From contig NZ_JABAST010000011.1 of NCBI RefSeq assembly GCF_016107575.1, positions 1 to 64,000 on the forward strand: a stretch of 64,000 bases of DNA, written 5' to 3'. The DNA comes from Psychrobacter faecalis (GTDB taxonomy: Bacteria > Pseudomonadota > Gammaproteobacteria > Pseudomonadales > Moraxellaceae). This document shows, piece after piece, positions 1 through 10,557 of this stretch. Below the pieces are notes generated by a model. That model had not been told where the DNA came from and did no database searches. It worked only from the letters and a program-made list of their open reading frames with translations. Both the position numbers and the translations under genes were made by a program. Each line of letters starts with the position of its first letter. Position 1 is the first letter of the stretch.

Positions 1-156
1 TGGCAGCCTCCCCAATACTAACCAGTTTCCCCATAACTTGCTCTCTATATTATAGATATAATCTATCTATTATAGTAATAAATAGGTAGGTTTGTATATG
101 TTTTATTTAACTGTTTGCAACCCTTCTTTGTTTATGTATGAGTTAAACTGAAAAAT

Positions 157-918
157 TTATTGATCTAAAAGCTGGAAGGGAAAGGTAACGACATCAAAAG
201 CAAGGGCAAAGGGCAATAACACCAGCTTTTGCGCGGTATTAGCACCACTGCGAGAGACTTGTTGTTGCTGACTTTGGGTATAAAAACTGACCGTATAAGG
301 TTTGCTTAAAGCGCGGTAATTAGATTGAATTAAGCTTAAATTACTCACTTGCGGATAGATAGCGCCTTTAACAGGCACACTAAAGCAAAAGCGCTGAGCA
401 TTGATGCGTTGGTCGCTGACTGAAGTACAGTCGCGGCCATTATTTTGCAAAAAGAATTGATAGTCTGAGCGCTGGAATTCATCTTTTAACTTGGCATACG
501 ACAGCTTCATTTCACCCTGAAAATAGCCATCATTGTTGGGCACATAAAAACTCATGTCGTTATCGACGTGGATATTTTTTGGCGTCATATTGCTTAATAA
601 GCCAATCATTTCCGTCCCGCCTTGGGTCAGCACATAGCTATTTTTTTCACCGACGATGACCATGGTGGCGTTGGGCGTTTTTGGTAATGCCTTTGCAGGA
701 CGACCAAAAGCGACAATTTGGTCTTCAGACAAGATTTGCTTGCTAGTTTTGCTGCTGACGTGATTGTCACTTTCTAATAAAGAGCTGGTGGCGCAGCCTG
801 AGCTAGCAAGCAATGCCGCAAGTGATGCGCCTGTTAATAAGGTTTTTGGGTTTAATAACTTCGATAGGGTCTGAGCATTATTATTGGGATCGATAGGCGG
901 TATCTTTTTACTCATCAT
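157..918 (-). CDS. putative lipoprotein, family not recognised
   Basis: A 253-residue protein with a hydrophobic N-terminal segment (about residues 26-40) ending in LASSG before Cys42. This is a plausible but imperfect lipobox, since position -3 is Ser. The rest is soluble-looking; there is a Cys pair near the middle (CTSVSDQ and FCFSVP). It ends in a hydrophobic LLPFALAFDVVTFPFQLL tail, a style seen in small YceK/YidQ-like lipoproteins, but I do not claim that family. An AAGGAAG ribosome-binding site lies 4 bases before the first of two tandem Met codons. The gene stands alone, with the Lrp regulator transcribed in the same direction behind it. Function unknown; envelope location inferred from the N-terminus only. 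Confidence 0.7.
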   Translation of the reverse strand: MMSKKIPPIDPNNNAQTLSKLLNPKTLLTGASLAALLASSGCATSSLLESDNHVSSKTSKQILSEDQIVAFGRPAKALPKTPNATMVIVGEKNSYVLTQGGTEMIGLLSNMTPKNIHVDNDMSFYVPNNDGYFQGEMKLSYAKLKDEFQRSDYQFFLQNNGRDCTSVSDQRINAQRFCFSVPVKGAIYPQVSNLSLIQSNYRALSKPYTVSFYTQSQQQQVSRSGANTAQKLVLLPFALAFDVVTFPFQLLDQ

Positions 919-1055
919 CAGGCTTCCTTGTCTGCTATACGGTTGATAATTTATCTAGCATTTAATGCCAAACATTCGTTGCTATCGTACCTTTTTTAGC
1001 GATGGCTTATCCACTCTTATTCATGATAAAAATTGCACGGGATTTTTAGCTGTTA

Positions 1056-1523
1056 TTAATCAAGCAAAATCTTGGTGCCGCTCTTGGTAAAGTTCATCAC
1101 AAACTGGCTTTTAAAGCTGCGCACATTGTTCTCGTAAGTCAGCAAATTACGGGTAAATTCATGATAATCGTTCATGTTCTTGGCATTGACCATCAACATA
1201 AAATCCGCATCTCCTGACACTTCGTAGCAGCTCATTACTCGCGGTTGGTCATGCATCAAGCGCTCAAATCGATGCTGCATCGAGGTATTGGAGCGCGACA
1301 TCTCTATCATAACCACCGCCGTAAGTCCGTAACCGACCTTATTTGGGTCAACGATAGCGACTTGTTTGGTAATCACACCGCTATCTATTAATGCTTGAAT
1401 ACGGCGCTGAGCGGTAGCGATAGAAACGTGTACACGTTCTGCGACCGTTTTTAACGGCAAAGTCGCATCGTCCTGTAGCAAATTTAAAATCGCTTTATCG
1501 GTATCGTCTAAAATATGGCTCAC
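1056..1523 (-). CDS. Lrp/AsnC family transcriptional regulator
   Basis: 155 residues, the usual size of the family. Residues 5-60 form the winged helix-turn-helix (DDTDKAILNLLQDDATLPL... VSIATAQRRIQALIDSGVI). Residues 65-150 form the RAM ligand-binding and oligomerisation domain (VMIEMSR... VMSCYEVSGDADFMLMV). The start codon is GTG, preceded by GGAAGAG. Such regulators bind amino acids and often control a divergent transporter. Here a RarD-like exporter starts 260 bp away on the other strand, so it is the likely target (inference). The ligand cannot be read from sequence. Confidence 0.9.
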   Translation of the reverse strand: MSHILDDTDKAILNLLQDDATLPLKTVAERVHVSIATAQRRIQALIDSGVITKQVAIVDPNKVGYGLTAVVMIEMSRSNTSMQHRFERLMHDQPRVMSCYEVSGDADFMLMVNAKNMNDYHEFTRNLLTYENNVRSFKSQFVMNFTKSGTKILLD

Positions 1524-1783
1524 AGTATCTCTTCCCTAGAAAATCACAAATATTAAGGTTTTTATTATAAATATTATTGCTATTAATCTAAATGCAAGAA
1601 AATAACTGGATTTTGGTAGTAATTGAAGTAAATTTATTCGAATAAATACTTATATAGAAATAATATCTCATAGCACCTTAGTAAAATAGACGTTATTAAA
1701 CAAAGCTTATTAATAACTCCGTTTGCAAAAATAAAAACAATCGCTAAGCCTTCTAACGTCTATTTATATTTACGGTGCTTATC
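1524..1783. promoter_or_regulatory. divergent spacer with 12-bp inverted repeat (candidate operator)
   Basis: AT-rich 260-bp spacer between the Lrp regulator and the exporter. It holds a perfect inverted repeat, AAATAGACGTTA at 1684-1695 and TAACGTCTATTT at 1754-1765, with 58 bp between the arms. The arms sit just upstream of the exporter start. Their spacing suits two helically phased protein sites or DNA looping by an Lrp oligomer. Operator function is inferred, not shown. Confidence 0.45.
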
Positions 1784-2806
1784 ATGTCGAACCTAACGCC
1801 CTCTAATGTCTCTACTAATATGCTCACAGCTACCGTTTCACGCTTGCCGTTGCCTGCTGTTTGGACGGCAGGTAGCAAACAGCAACGTACATTGATAATG
1901 GGCGTGGCGCTGGCGATATTATCAAACCTGTTATTTGGTGTGCTTTATGCCTATAGCAGTTTTTTGGCGCCATTGTCAGGTACGCAAGTTTTTATCTGGC
2001 GTATGCTAGCGATGTGGGCGGCGCTAATAGGGTATTTGCTCATTAGCGGGCGTTTAGGTTTGCATGTTGATAAATTAAAGGCGCTGCGCACGGTAAAGCA
2101 GTGGGTATGGTTATTATTACCAACGCCGATATTTCTCAGTCAGTTTTGGCTGTTTATGTGGGCACCAGTTAATGGTCAAGGTGTGCAAACCGCGATGGGT
2201 TATTTTCTCTTTCCACTGATGATGGTGGTGTTTGGTTGCGTCCTATTTGGCGAAAAGTTAAGCCGTCTGCAATGGTTGGCCGTTGGCTTTGCCGCAGTCG
2301 GCGTCGGTAGTGAGATTGTGCGTACCCAAAGCGTGTCATGGGCGACATTATGGGTGTGCGGCACGTATCCTGTTTATTATATCTTACGCCGCCTACAAGG
2401 TATCGGCGCGATTACAGGTTTGCTGGTGGATTTGACCATCTTTGCACCGTTTGCCGTCGCCTATTTATTATTTGTTGCGCCGAGCAGTTTAGGATTGGTT
2501 GGCAGCTCTAGCTTTTTTATCATGATGTTGGCAGGACTTGGTATGCTTAGCGTGCTCGCGATGAAGACCAATGTTGATGCCAGTCAAATGCTCCCTGTCA
2601 ACGTCTACGGTATGATGAGCTATATAGAGCCGGCGTTATTATTTATCTTAGCAATCACTGTCTTGGGCAATCCTTTTGAATCAGCGATGATTTATAGTTA
2701 TGGCTTAATTTGGCTCGGAATCGCTTGCTTAATCGCGCACGGTATCCGTCAATTATGCCGTGCGCATAAAGAGTCAAAAGTGAGCAAAATAGCCCAAACG
2801 GTCTAA
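1784..2806 (+). CDS. EamA/RarD-type drug/metabolite exporter
   Basis: A polytopic membrane protein of 340 residues with about ten hydrophobic helices and the two-repeat DMT/EamA layout. The segments FLSQFWLFMWAPVNGQGVQTA and GYFLFPLMMVVFGCVLFGEK, and the late AMKTNVDASQMLP with NVYGMMSYIEPALLF, resemble RarD. I placed the start at the ATG at 1784, because GGTG lies 7 bases before it; a GTG three codons upstream has no visible ribosome-binding site. Substrate unknown. The divergent Lrp regulator suggests an amino acid or related metabolite. A bidirectional terminator follows. Confidence 0.85.
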   Translation: MSNLTPSNVSTNMLTATVSRLPLPAVWTAGSKQQRTLIMGVALAILSNLLFGVLYAYSSFLAPLSGTQVFIWRMLAMWAALIGYLLISGRLGLHVDKLKALRTVKQWVWLLLPTPIFLSQFWLFMWAPVNGQGVQTAMGYFLFPLMMVVFGCVLFGEKLSRLQWLAVGFAAVGVGSEIVRTQSVSWATLWVCGTYPVYYILRRLQGIGAITGLLVDLTIFAPFAVAYLLFVAPSSLGLVGSSSFFIMMLAGLGMLSVLAMKTNVDASQMLPVNVYGMMSYIEPALLFILAITVLGNPFESAMIYSYGLIWLGIACLIAHGIRQLCRAHKESKVSKIAQTV

Positions 2807-2850
2807 AATTTGCTCCGTTAAATTAATAAGTTTACCATAGCAATGTCATA

Positions 2851-2890
2851 AAAAAGGACGACTCAACAATATGCTGAATCGTCCTTTTTG
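2851..2890. terminator. bidirectional terminator between exporter and smpB
   Basis: Arms AAAAAGGACGA (2851-2861) and TCGTCCTTTTT (2879-2889) pair perfectly, with additional inner pairing. The A and T tracts allow it to serve the two convergent genes. Confidence 0.8.
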
Positions 2891-2923
2891 CGTTAGATTA
2901 AAACGTATCACTTACAACGTTTT

Positions 2924-3400
2924 TTAATCCAAATGCTGCTTAAAGCCGCGCTGCTTATCACGCTCCCAGTCGCGGTCTTTTAGCGTTTTACGTTTATCAT
3001 GCTGCTTTTTACCGACGGCAAGCGCAATTTGGCATTTCACTAAGGAGTTTTTCCAATAGCAAGATAAGGGTACGCAGGCATAGCCTTTTTGATTGACCGC
3101 GCCCATGAGTTTCTCAATTTCGCGGCGATTGAGCAGCAGCTTACGGGTACGGATGCTATCAGGGCTGACATGCGTTGAGCTTGAAAGCAGCGGCTGAATA
3201 TGGGCGCCAAACAAGAACGCCTCATTATTACGAAAGATAATATATGCTTCGGTAATGGTCATTTTACCAGCGCGAATGGCCTTCACTTCCCAGCCTTGTA
3301 ACGATAGACCTGCTTCAAAGGTTTCTTCAATAAAATACTCGTGACGAGCTTTTTTATTGGCACAGATTTGATTGTCAGGTTTTTTTGATTTTTTTGACAT
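2924..3400 (-). CDS. smpB: SsrA-binding protein SmpB
   Basis: SmpB binds tmRNA and delivers it to stalled ribosomes in trans-translation. The 158 residues match the family length. Visible signatures are [20 protein letters not shown] near the N-terminus, [13 protein letters not shown], and the basic C-terminal tail [22 protein letters not shown], which enters the decoding centre. A GGAG ribosome-binding site lies 6 bases before the ATG. It is divergent from coaD and convergent with the exporter. No tmRNA gene is visible in the window. Confidence 0.97.
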   Translation of the reverse strand: MSKKSKKPDNQICANKKARHEYFIEETFEAGLSLQGWEVKAIRAGKMTITEAYIIFRNNEAFLFGAHIQPLLSSSTHVSPDSIRTRKLLLNRREIEKLMGAVNQKGYACVPLSCYWKNSLVKCQIALAVGKKQHDKRKTLKDRDWERDKQRGFKQHLD

Positions 3401-3598
3401 AATTTCTCCATAAGGACTTTTATATACATGGTTTGTATAAATTGTCCCTGTCTAACTGTTCCTCATTCTAGCCCTTAAATGTAGATATTTTTTTTACCTA
3501 TTAAGAGCGATGAGTCGAACCGACTATTGTAGCAAAGCGCACAGCGAAAAGGTAAATCGGCTGTTAGGACAAATGTAGCAGATAAGTAGGAAGTTTGA

Positions 3599-4159
<561 letters not shown>

Positions 4160-4230
4160 CATTTAGTGAAACGATTACTAAGTTAAGCTTTAATGATGAG
4201 TTGGTGGTTTAATATTAAGCATAATCGTAA

Positions 4231-4530
<300 letters not shown>

Positions 4531-4533
4531 AAA

Positions 4534-5871
4534 ATGAAGAGATCTGACCGCTCAACGAGTAGCCTTTCAACCAGCGATTTCGACCAACAGCACCTTTGGC
4601 ATCCTTATGCCAGCTTGCCGCCCACCTATCCTAATATCGTCATCGACCATGCCGAAGGTATTTATATCGTTACTAACGATGGCATACGCCTGATTGACGG
4701 CATGTCGTCATGGTGGGCGAGTATCCATGGCTATAATCATCCAGTGCTCAATACAGCGATGATTGCACAATTAGGCAAAATGGCGCATGTGATGTTTGGC
4801 GGCTTGACCCATCAGCCAGCCATAGATTTAGGCAAAAAATTATTATCCATTGTCCCTGATGGTCTTGATGCGATATTTTATGCTGATAGCGGCAGCATTG
4901 CAGTCGAAGTGGCGCTAAAAATGGCGCTGCAGTATCAAATTGCAGCCGGATGTACTAATAAAAACCAATTTGCCTCGACCCATTCTGGCTATTATGGCGA
5001 TACCTGGCATGCAATGAGTGTCTGTGACCCAGTCGGCGGCATGCATAGCCTGTATGGTAAACAATTGCCTTTGCAGCATTTTGTCCCTGCACCGCCATTA
5101 GGATTTGAGCGTGAGCTGGCTCAAAATGAGCGTGATGAATTAACCACGTTTTTTGCTAAACATAGCGCTCAGCTTGCCGGATTTATTATTGAGCCTATTA
5201 TTCAAGGCGCAGGTGGTATGCGCTTTTATAGTCCAGAATATCTACAACTATTACGCCGATTGTGTGATGAAAATGACGTACTGCTCATTGCTGATGAAAT
5301 CGCCACTGGGTTTGGGCGTAGCGGCAAGCTATTTGCTTGCGAACATGCCAATATTAGTCCTGATATTATGACCATTGGCAAGGCGCTAACAGGCGGCTAT
5401 ATGACCTTTGCAGCGACCCTCTGTACCCGTGAGGTTGCCGAAACCATTAGCCAAAGCGACTATCCAGCCCTGATGCATGGTCCGACCTTTATGGGTAATC
5501 CGTTGGCCTGCGCAGTCGCTTGTGCATCGATTGATTTAATCTTGTCTTATGATATCGAATCGCGTACGGCAAATATGCAAACTATCATGGATGAGCAGCT
5601 AGCCACAGCGGCAAATTTAAATGGCGTTGCGGATGTTCGTTGTTTAGGCGCGGTCGCTGTGATTGAGCTAGATGAGGCGGTTGATATGCCAGTTTTTCAA
5701 TCTTTGCTGATTGACAATGGCATTTGGGTCAGACCCTTTGGCAAATTGGTCTATATTATGCCGCCTTATGTCATTAGCGATGACGAACTGGTGACGTTGT
5801 GCCAAGCGCTCCTAACTGTCGTCACTATTTATTTGGGTCAAATGTCTACGACCAACAGAGTTTCGCTATGA
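4534..5871 (+). CDS. bioA: adenosylmethionine-8-amino-7-oxononanoate aminotransferase
   Basis: PLP enzyme that uses S-adenosylmethionine to aminate KAPA to DAPA in biotin synthesis. Signatures: QQHLWHPYASLPP (substrate region), DGMSSWWASIHGYNHP, SGSIAVEVALKMA, GYYGDTWHAMSVCDP, DEIATGFGRSGKLF, and the PLP lysine in IGKALTGGY. At 445 residues it is normal for the family. It starts 3 bases after the ferredoxin stop with little ribosome-binding site of its own, so translational coupling is likely. Its TGA overlaps the bioD start. bioB, bioF and bioC are not in the window. Confidence 0.96.
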   Translation: MKRSDRSTSSLSTSDFDQQHLWHPYASLPPTYPNIVIDHAEGIYIVTNDGIRLIDGMSSWWASIHGYNHPVLNTAMIAQLGKMAHVMFGGLTHQPAIDLGKKLLSIVPDGLDAIFYADSGSIAVEVALKMALQYQIAAGCTNKNQFASTHSGYYGDTWHAMSVCDPVGGMHSLYGKQLPLQHFVPAPPLGFERELAQNERDELTTFFAKHSAQLAGFIIEPIIQGAGGMRFYSPEYLQLLRRLCDENDVLLIADEIATGFGRSGKLFACEHANISPDIMTIGKALTGGYMTFAATLCTREVAETISQSDYPALMHGPTFMGNPLACAVACASIDLILSYDIESRTANMQTIMDEQLATAANLNGVADVRCLGAVAVIELDEAVDMPVFQSLLIDNGIWVRPFGKLVYIMPPYVISDDELVTLCQALLTVVTIYLGQMSTTNRVSL

Positions 5872-6587
5872 GTGTGCTATTTATCTCCGGCATTGATACC
5901 GATATTGGCAAGACTTATGCCACAGGTATGATGGCGAAAGCGCTGATGCAGCAAGGCATTAGCGTCATCACTCAAAAGCTGGTACAAACAGGCGTTAGTA
6001 TCGATTCAGCTAGTGGTAAAATGAATATTGCAGATGATATTGTCACTCATCGTCAATTAATGGGAATTCCATTGCAGCCTTGTGATTTAGACTTTACCAC
6101 TTGTCTGTATCGTTATGAAAAACCCGCGTCGCCGCATTTATCTGTCAAGCTTGCTAACGACGTTCTAGACCCCAAAGTCATCACTAAAACTACGCAGCAA
6201 TTGCAACAAAGCTACGACGCGGTACTATTAGAAGGCGCTGGCGGGTTACTGGTACCAATCACTGAACAACTATTAACCTTGGATTATATTGCTGAGCAAG
6301 ACTATCCAGTTGTGTTGGTAACCTCAGGGCGGCTTGGTAGTATAAATCATACTTTACTGAGTTTAGAGGCGATTAAAGCGCGCGGCTTAACGCTGCATAG
6401 CGTGATTTATAACCATATTCATGATAATGCCGCTCAGACAGATGATGAGATTGCCAATAGTACGATTGATTATTTAAAAAACTACTTAGCGCGCCATTAT
6501 CCAAACAGCTATTGGTTACAAATGGCGCAACAAACAAATAGCACTATAGGTAATGATAGTTTAGCTTTACCGCTAGATTTTATTTAA
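5868..6587 (+). CDS. bioD: dethiobiotin synthetase
   Basis: ATP-dependent ring closure of DAPA with CO2 to dethiobiotin. The N-terminal P-loop ISGIDTDIGKTYATG, the YRYEKPASPHL substrate motif and the LLEGAGGLLVPI loop identify it. I chose the ATG at 5868 because it forms an ATGA overlap with the bioA stop and gives 239 residues, close to the usual size. An upstream in-frame start would lie well inside bioA. It ends the coaD-fdx-bioA-bioD run. RNase P RNA follows from its own promoter. Confidence 0.95.
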   Translation: MSVLFISGIDTDIGKTYATGMMAKALMQQGISVITQKLVQTGVSIDSASGKMNIADDIVTHRQLMGIPLQPCDLDFTTCLYRYEKPASPHLSVKLANDVLDPKVITKTTQQLQQSYDAVLLEGAGGLLVPITEQLLTLDYIAEQDYPVVLVTSGRLGSINHTLLSLEAIKARGLTLHSVIYNHIHDNAAQTDDEIANSTIDYLKNYLARHYPNSYWLQMAQQTNSTIGNDSLALPLDFI

Positions 6588-6660
6588 ACGCTTTTATTTA
6601 AATGGTTTTATAACAACAAATAAATAAGCGCAAAACACTTTCCACACCTGATACTAATTT

Positions 6661-6669
6661 TGCTATACT
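6661..6669 (+). promoter_or_regulatory. extended -10 promoter for rnpB
   Basis: TGC followed by TATACT (6664-6669) makes an extended -10 element, and the 5' end of RNase P RNA falls about 10 bases downstream. No good -35 hexamer is visible. Confidence 0.6.
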
Positions 6670-6678
6670 AGCGCGCTT

Positions 6679-7038
<360 letters not shown>

Positions 7039-7138
7039 ACTTTTTTGTTTTGCGGTTCGTTTTTATCGTTAGTATTATGCATATTTACCGTTAATTTGGA
7101 TGAAATGCGTATTTTTCGCAAAAAATGCTAATTAGGGG

Positions 7139-7167
7139 TTGACGCAAGTCCTCTCTATCGGTATTAT
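7139..7167 (+). promoter_or_regulatory. sigma70 promoter for tRNA-Met
   Basis: TTGACG at 7139-7144 and TATTAT at 7162-7167, separated by 17 bp, form a near-consensus promoter. The mature tRNA begins 15 bases after the -10 element. Confidence 0.75.
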
Positions 7168-7181
7168 ACCGAGCCTTAAAT

Positions 7182-7258
7182 GGCGATGTAGCTCAGCTGG
7201 TTAGAGCGCACGACTCATAATCGTGAGGTCAAGAGTTCAAGTCTCTTCATCGCCACCA
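7182..7258 (+). tRNA. tRNA-Met (CAU), elongator type
   Basis: A full cloverleaf of 77 nt: acceptor GGCGATG/CATCGCC, D arm GCTC/GAGC, anticodon stem CACGA/TCGTG with loop CTCATAA, T arm AAGAG/CTCTT with TTCAAGT, and an encoded CCA. The first acceptor pair is G-C, so it is not the initiator. A CAU anticodon could also be tRNA-Ile2, modified by TilS, but the body resembles elongator Met. The call on identity is therefore slightly less sure than the tRNA itself. Confidence 0.93.
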
Positions 7259-7287
7259 TATTTAGTAAGACCAGCAGTAATAAAATG

Positions 7288-7315
7288 CCAATCATCTTAT
7301 GATTGGTTTTTTTTT
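7288..7315 (+). terminator. terminator after tRNA-Met
   Basis: Perfect 8-bp stem CCAATCAT/ATGATTGG with a 3-base loop, followed by nine T. Confidence 0.9.
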
Positions 7316-7566
7316 GCCTGATTTTTGCTTGCTGACAAAATCAACTTACTTTATAGCGGAAAACTGCTAGAATACCTTCGTATGCCTGCGCGTCATAAAA
7401 GTTAGTCATTTGCGCTGTGGGCATATCAATTGCGGCAATACAGTAGGTACTTAATCTGTCTCTTTTGGCGTATTGGCCAGTATGAGCTATAAGTATGTAT
7501 TCGACGGTTGCCATCTGACACTATGTATATCCGTTATTCAATCCTCCATTATTTAGTAGGCGCTTT
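7316..7566. other. spacer upstream of lepA
   Basis: About 250 bp between the tRNA terminator and lepA. I see no gene or RNA. It presumably carries the lepA-lepB promoter, which I could not place. Confidence 0.4.
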
Positions 7567-9366
7567 GTGACTGCATTAGCCAATATTCGTAACTTTTCTA
7601 TTATTGCCCACATTGATCACGGCAAGTCGACCCTTGCTGACCGTTTTATTCAAATGTGTGGTGCCTTGCAAGATCGTGAGATGCAGGCGCAAGTTCTTGA
7701 TTCTATGGACATTGAGCGTGAGCGCGGCATCACTATTAAAGCTCAGTCTGTGACCTTGTTTTATGATCATCCTAACGGTGAGCGTTATCAGCTAAACTTC
7801 ATTGATACGCCCGGTCACGTCGATTTCTCTTATGAGGTCTCACGCTCATTAGCGGCTTGCGAAGGCGCGCTATTGGTCGTTGATGCCGCACAAGGCGTTG
7901 AAGCACAGTCGGTTGCCAACTGTTATACCGCTGTTGACCAAGGCTTAGAGGTGATGGCGGTTTTAAATAAAATTGACTTGCCGCAAGTTGAGCCTGAGCG
8001 CGTGATTCAAGAGATTGAAGACATTATCGGTATTGATGCTGTTGATGCGCCGCGCGTCTCAGCAAAATCCGGTCTTGGTGTCGATAAACTGCTAGAAGCC
8101 TTGGTTGAATTTATTCCTGCGCCAACGGGCGACCGTGATGCACCGCTACAGGCATTGATTATCGACTCATGGTTTGATAACTATCTGGGCGTGGTGTCTT
8201 TAGTACGTGTGCGTGAAGGAACGATTAAAAAAGGCGATAAGCTGTATATTAAGTCGACCAAAGAGGCGCACTTAGTGGGCTCAATTGGTGTCTTTACCCC
8301 GAAACCTGTAGACACAGGTATTTTACAAGCGGGCGAAGTAGGCTTTGTTATCGCAGGAATCAAAGATATTGCTGGTGCACCTGTTGGTGATACGATTACC
8401 CATGCCAGTACGCCTGATGTTGAGCGCATTCCTGGATTTAAGCAAATCACGCCGCAAGTTTATTCTGGTATGTTCCCAGTAGATTCTAGTGATTTTGAAA
8501 AATTCCGTGAAGCGCTGCAAAAACTACAGATTAATGATGCGTCGCTATACTTTGAGCCTGATACCTCCGACGCGCTCGGCTTTGGTTTTCGCTGTGGCTT
8601 CTTAGGCATGCTGCACATGGAGATTATCCAAGAGCGTTTAGAGCGTGAATATGACTTGGATTTAATCACCACCGCGCCGTCGGTTATTTATGAGATTGAA
8701 AAGAAGAACGGCGAAGTCATTTACGTAGATAACCCGTCAAGATTGCCTGAACCAAATAATATCGAAGAGTTCCGTGAGCCAATTGCCCGCTGTCAGATTT
8801 TAGTGCCGCAAGATTACTTGGGTAACGTTATGACACTATGTATTGAGCGCCGCGGCGTCCAAGTCGATATGCGTTTTATGGGTCGTCAAGTGCAGTTGAT
8901 TTTTGATATTCCGATGGGCGAGGTGGTCATGGACTTCTTTGACCGCCTAAAATCAGTGTCACGCGGATTTGCGTCGCTCGATTATAATTTCGAGCGCTAT
9001 CAAGCTGATAAATTAGTCAAAGTTGACGTCCTCATCAATGGCGATAAAGTCGATGCCTTAGCGATGATAGTACACCAAGATCAAGCGCGTTTCCGTGGCA
9101 ATCAGCTGGTTACTAAAATGAAAGAATTGATTCCACGTCAGATGTTTGATGTGGCGATTCAAGCGGCAATTGGCAGTCAAATTATCGGTCGTAGTACCGT
9201 CAAAGCCATGCGTAAAGACGTCCTAGCGAAGTGTTATGGCGGTGACGTCTCACGTAAGAAAAAGCTGCTCTCAAAACAGAAGGCTGGTAAAAAACGTATG
9301 AAGCAAGTGGGTAACGTCGAGATTCCACAAGAAGCCTTCTTGGCCGTCTTGCAGGTTGATAATTAA
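7567..9366 (+). CDS. lepA: elongation factor 4 (LepA) GTPase
   Basis: Ribosome-associated translational GTPase. The 599 residues are standard. G1 is AHIDHGKST (residues 14-22), the switch I region is [10 protein letters not shown]3 is [14 protein letters not shown] and G4 is NKIDLP. The EF4-specific C-terminal domain follows ([26 protein letters not shown]... [19 protein letters not shown]). The start is GTG, with a short TAGG upstream; this start gives the canonical [16 protein letters not shown]-terminus. lepB lies 102 bp downstream, the usual operon partner. Confidence 0.98.
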   Translation: MTALANIRNFSIIAHIDHGKSTLADRFIQMCGALQDREMQAQVLDSMDIERERGITIKAQSVTLFYDHPNGERYQLNFIDTPGHVDFSYEVSRSLAACEGALLVVDAAQGVEAQSVANCYTAVDQGLEVMAVLNKIDLPQVEPERVIQEIEDIIGIDAVDAPRVSAKSGLGVDKLLEALVEFIPAPTGDRDAPLQALIIDSWFDNYLGVVSLVRVREGTIKKGDKLYIKSTKEAHLVGSIGVFTPKPVDTGILQAGEVGFVIAGIKDIAGAPVGDTITHASTPDVERIPGFKQITPQVYSGMFPVDSSDFEKFREALQKLQINDASLYFEPDTSDALGFGFRCGFLGMLHMEIIQERLEREYDLDLITTAPSVIYEIEKKNGEVIYVDNPSRLPEPNNIEEFREPIARCQILVPQDYLGNVMTLCIERRGVQVDMRFMGRQVQLIFDIPMGEVVMDFFDRLKSVSRGFASLDYNFERYQADKLVKVDVLINGDKVDALAMIVHQDQARFRGNQLVTKMKELIPRQMFDVAIQAAIGSQIIGRSTVKAMRKDVLAKCYGGDVSRKKKLLSKQKAGKKRMKQVGNVEIPQEAFLAVLQVDN

Positions 9367-9468
9367 ACGTTCATTATCTTTTAAAAGATAAAAACACAGC
9401 AATATTCGGCATAGACAGCTTTACTGCAACCGTGGTTTGATTTTCAGCTCGTTAATAGGCAAATTCGT

Positions 9469-10371
9469 ATGGATTTTGATTTTAATTTAATTTTAGTGCC
9501 ATTAACCCTCGGCTTAGGTATTATTTGGCTATTAGAGAAGCTGACGCTCAAACAGCGTAAAACCCGCGGTCGCGGCAAAGAAAGCTTACTGGTACGTTGG
9601 GCGTATGATTTTTTCCCAGTGTTGGCGGTGGTGTTAATAGTGCGCTCGTTCTTGATTGAGCCGTTTAATATTCCTTCATCGTCGATGGTGCCAACCTTGT
9701 ACACGGGTGATTTTATCGCGGTCAATAAATACGCGTATGGCGTACGTCTGCCGCTGACTTATAATAAAGTGCTTGATACAGGCGCGCCTGAGCATGGCGA
9801 TGTGGCCGTTTTCCGCTACCCAGAAAATCCAAGTATTTACTATATTAAGCGCGTGATTGGCTTGCCGGGCGATACCGTCAGTTATAATCAAGGGACACTT
9901 GCAATTAATGACACGCCAGTTCCTACCAAAGCGGTCAATTTTGACGCCGATGCTGAGCTGACCTCACAGCTATATCCAGCCGGCCAAGTGGCACCCGGAC
10001 AGGTCTTGAGTGAAGACAATGCCATACGAATGGGGCAGCAAGAAGAAAGTGAGGCAAAGTACTTTGAAGAGATTCAAGGCGACAACAAACACTTGGTTCG
10101 CTATTTAGCGGATATGAATAGCTCGCAGTACGCGCCGTTTTTACAGCAAGAATCGCCGGAAGTGGTCAGCTCTGAAGGCACAGAGTGGCGTATCAAAGTG
10201 CCAGAAGGTCATTACTTTGTAATGGGTGACAACCGCGACCGTAGTGCTGATGGACGTTTTTGGGGTTTTGTGCCCGATGATAATTTAGCGGGTAAAGCGG
10301 TCTATATTTGGATGCATAAACCGCCCGGTCTTAACTTACCAACCTTTAAGCGCAATGGTAGTATTGATTGA
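9469..10371 (+). CDS. lepB: signal peptidase I
   Basis: Inner-membrane protease that removes Sec and Tat signal peptides. Two N-terminal membrane segments (residues 4-24 and about 45-62) precede the catalytic boxes: Ser in IPSSSMVPTL, Lys in YYIKRVIGLPGD, and MGDNRDRSADGRFWGFVP. The 300 residues include the larger periplasmic insert typical of gammaproteobacteria. It follows lepA with a short gap and is probably co-transcribed with it. Confidence 0.97.
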   Translation: MDFDFNLILVPLTLGLGIIWLLEKLTLKQRKTRGRGKESLLVRWAYDFFPVLAVVLIVRSFLIEPFNIPSSSMVPTLYTGDFIAVNKYAYGVRLPLTYNKVLDTGAPEHGDVAVFRYPENPSIYYIKRVIGLPGDTVSYNQGTLAINDTPVPTKAVNFDADAELTSQLYPAGQVAPGQVLSEDNAIRMGQQEESEAKYFEEIQGDNKHLVRYLADMNSSQYAPFLQQESPEVVSSEGTEWRIKVPEGHYFVMGDNRDRSADGRFWGFVPDDNLAGKAVYIWMHKPPGLNLPTFKRNGSID

Positions 10372-10381
10372 TATTATTGCT

Positions 10382-10487
10382 GCGTTAAAGAGTAACGCTC
10401 GCTAAAGAATAATGCTGTGCTAAAGAATAATGTACCGATAATAGTTTGTGCTAATATGATGGTTGTTTGATAAAAACCATCATATTA
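10382..10487 (+). repeat. short tandem repeats and 13-bp hairpin after lepB
   Basis: Three 18-nt units in tandem (a degenerate one at 10382-10400, then GCTAAAGAATAATG at 10401-10414 and 10419-10432). They are followed by a perfect 13-bp stem, TAATATGATGGTT (10452-10464) with AACCATCATATTA (10475-10487). No T tract follows, so it looks like an mRNA-processing or stabilising hairpin, or a factor-binding palindrome, rather than a standard terminator. Confidence 0.5.
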
Positions 10488-10557
10488 AAGGTGGTTAACA
10501 AGACAGTTTTCTAAATATGGCAGTTTACCTATAGCAACTTACCCCTTGAGAGGTCTT

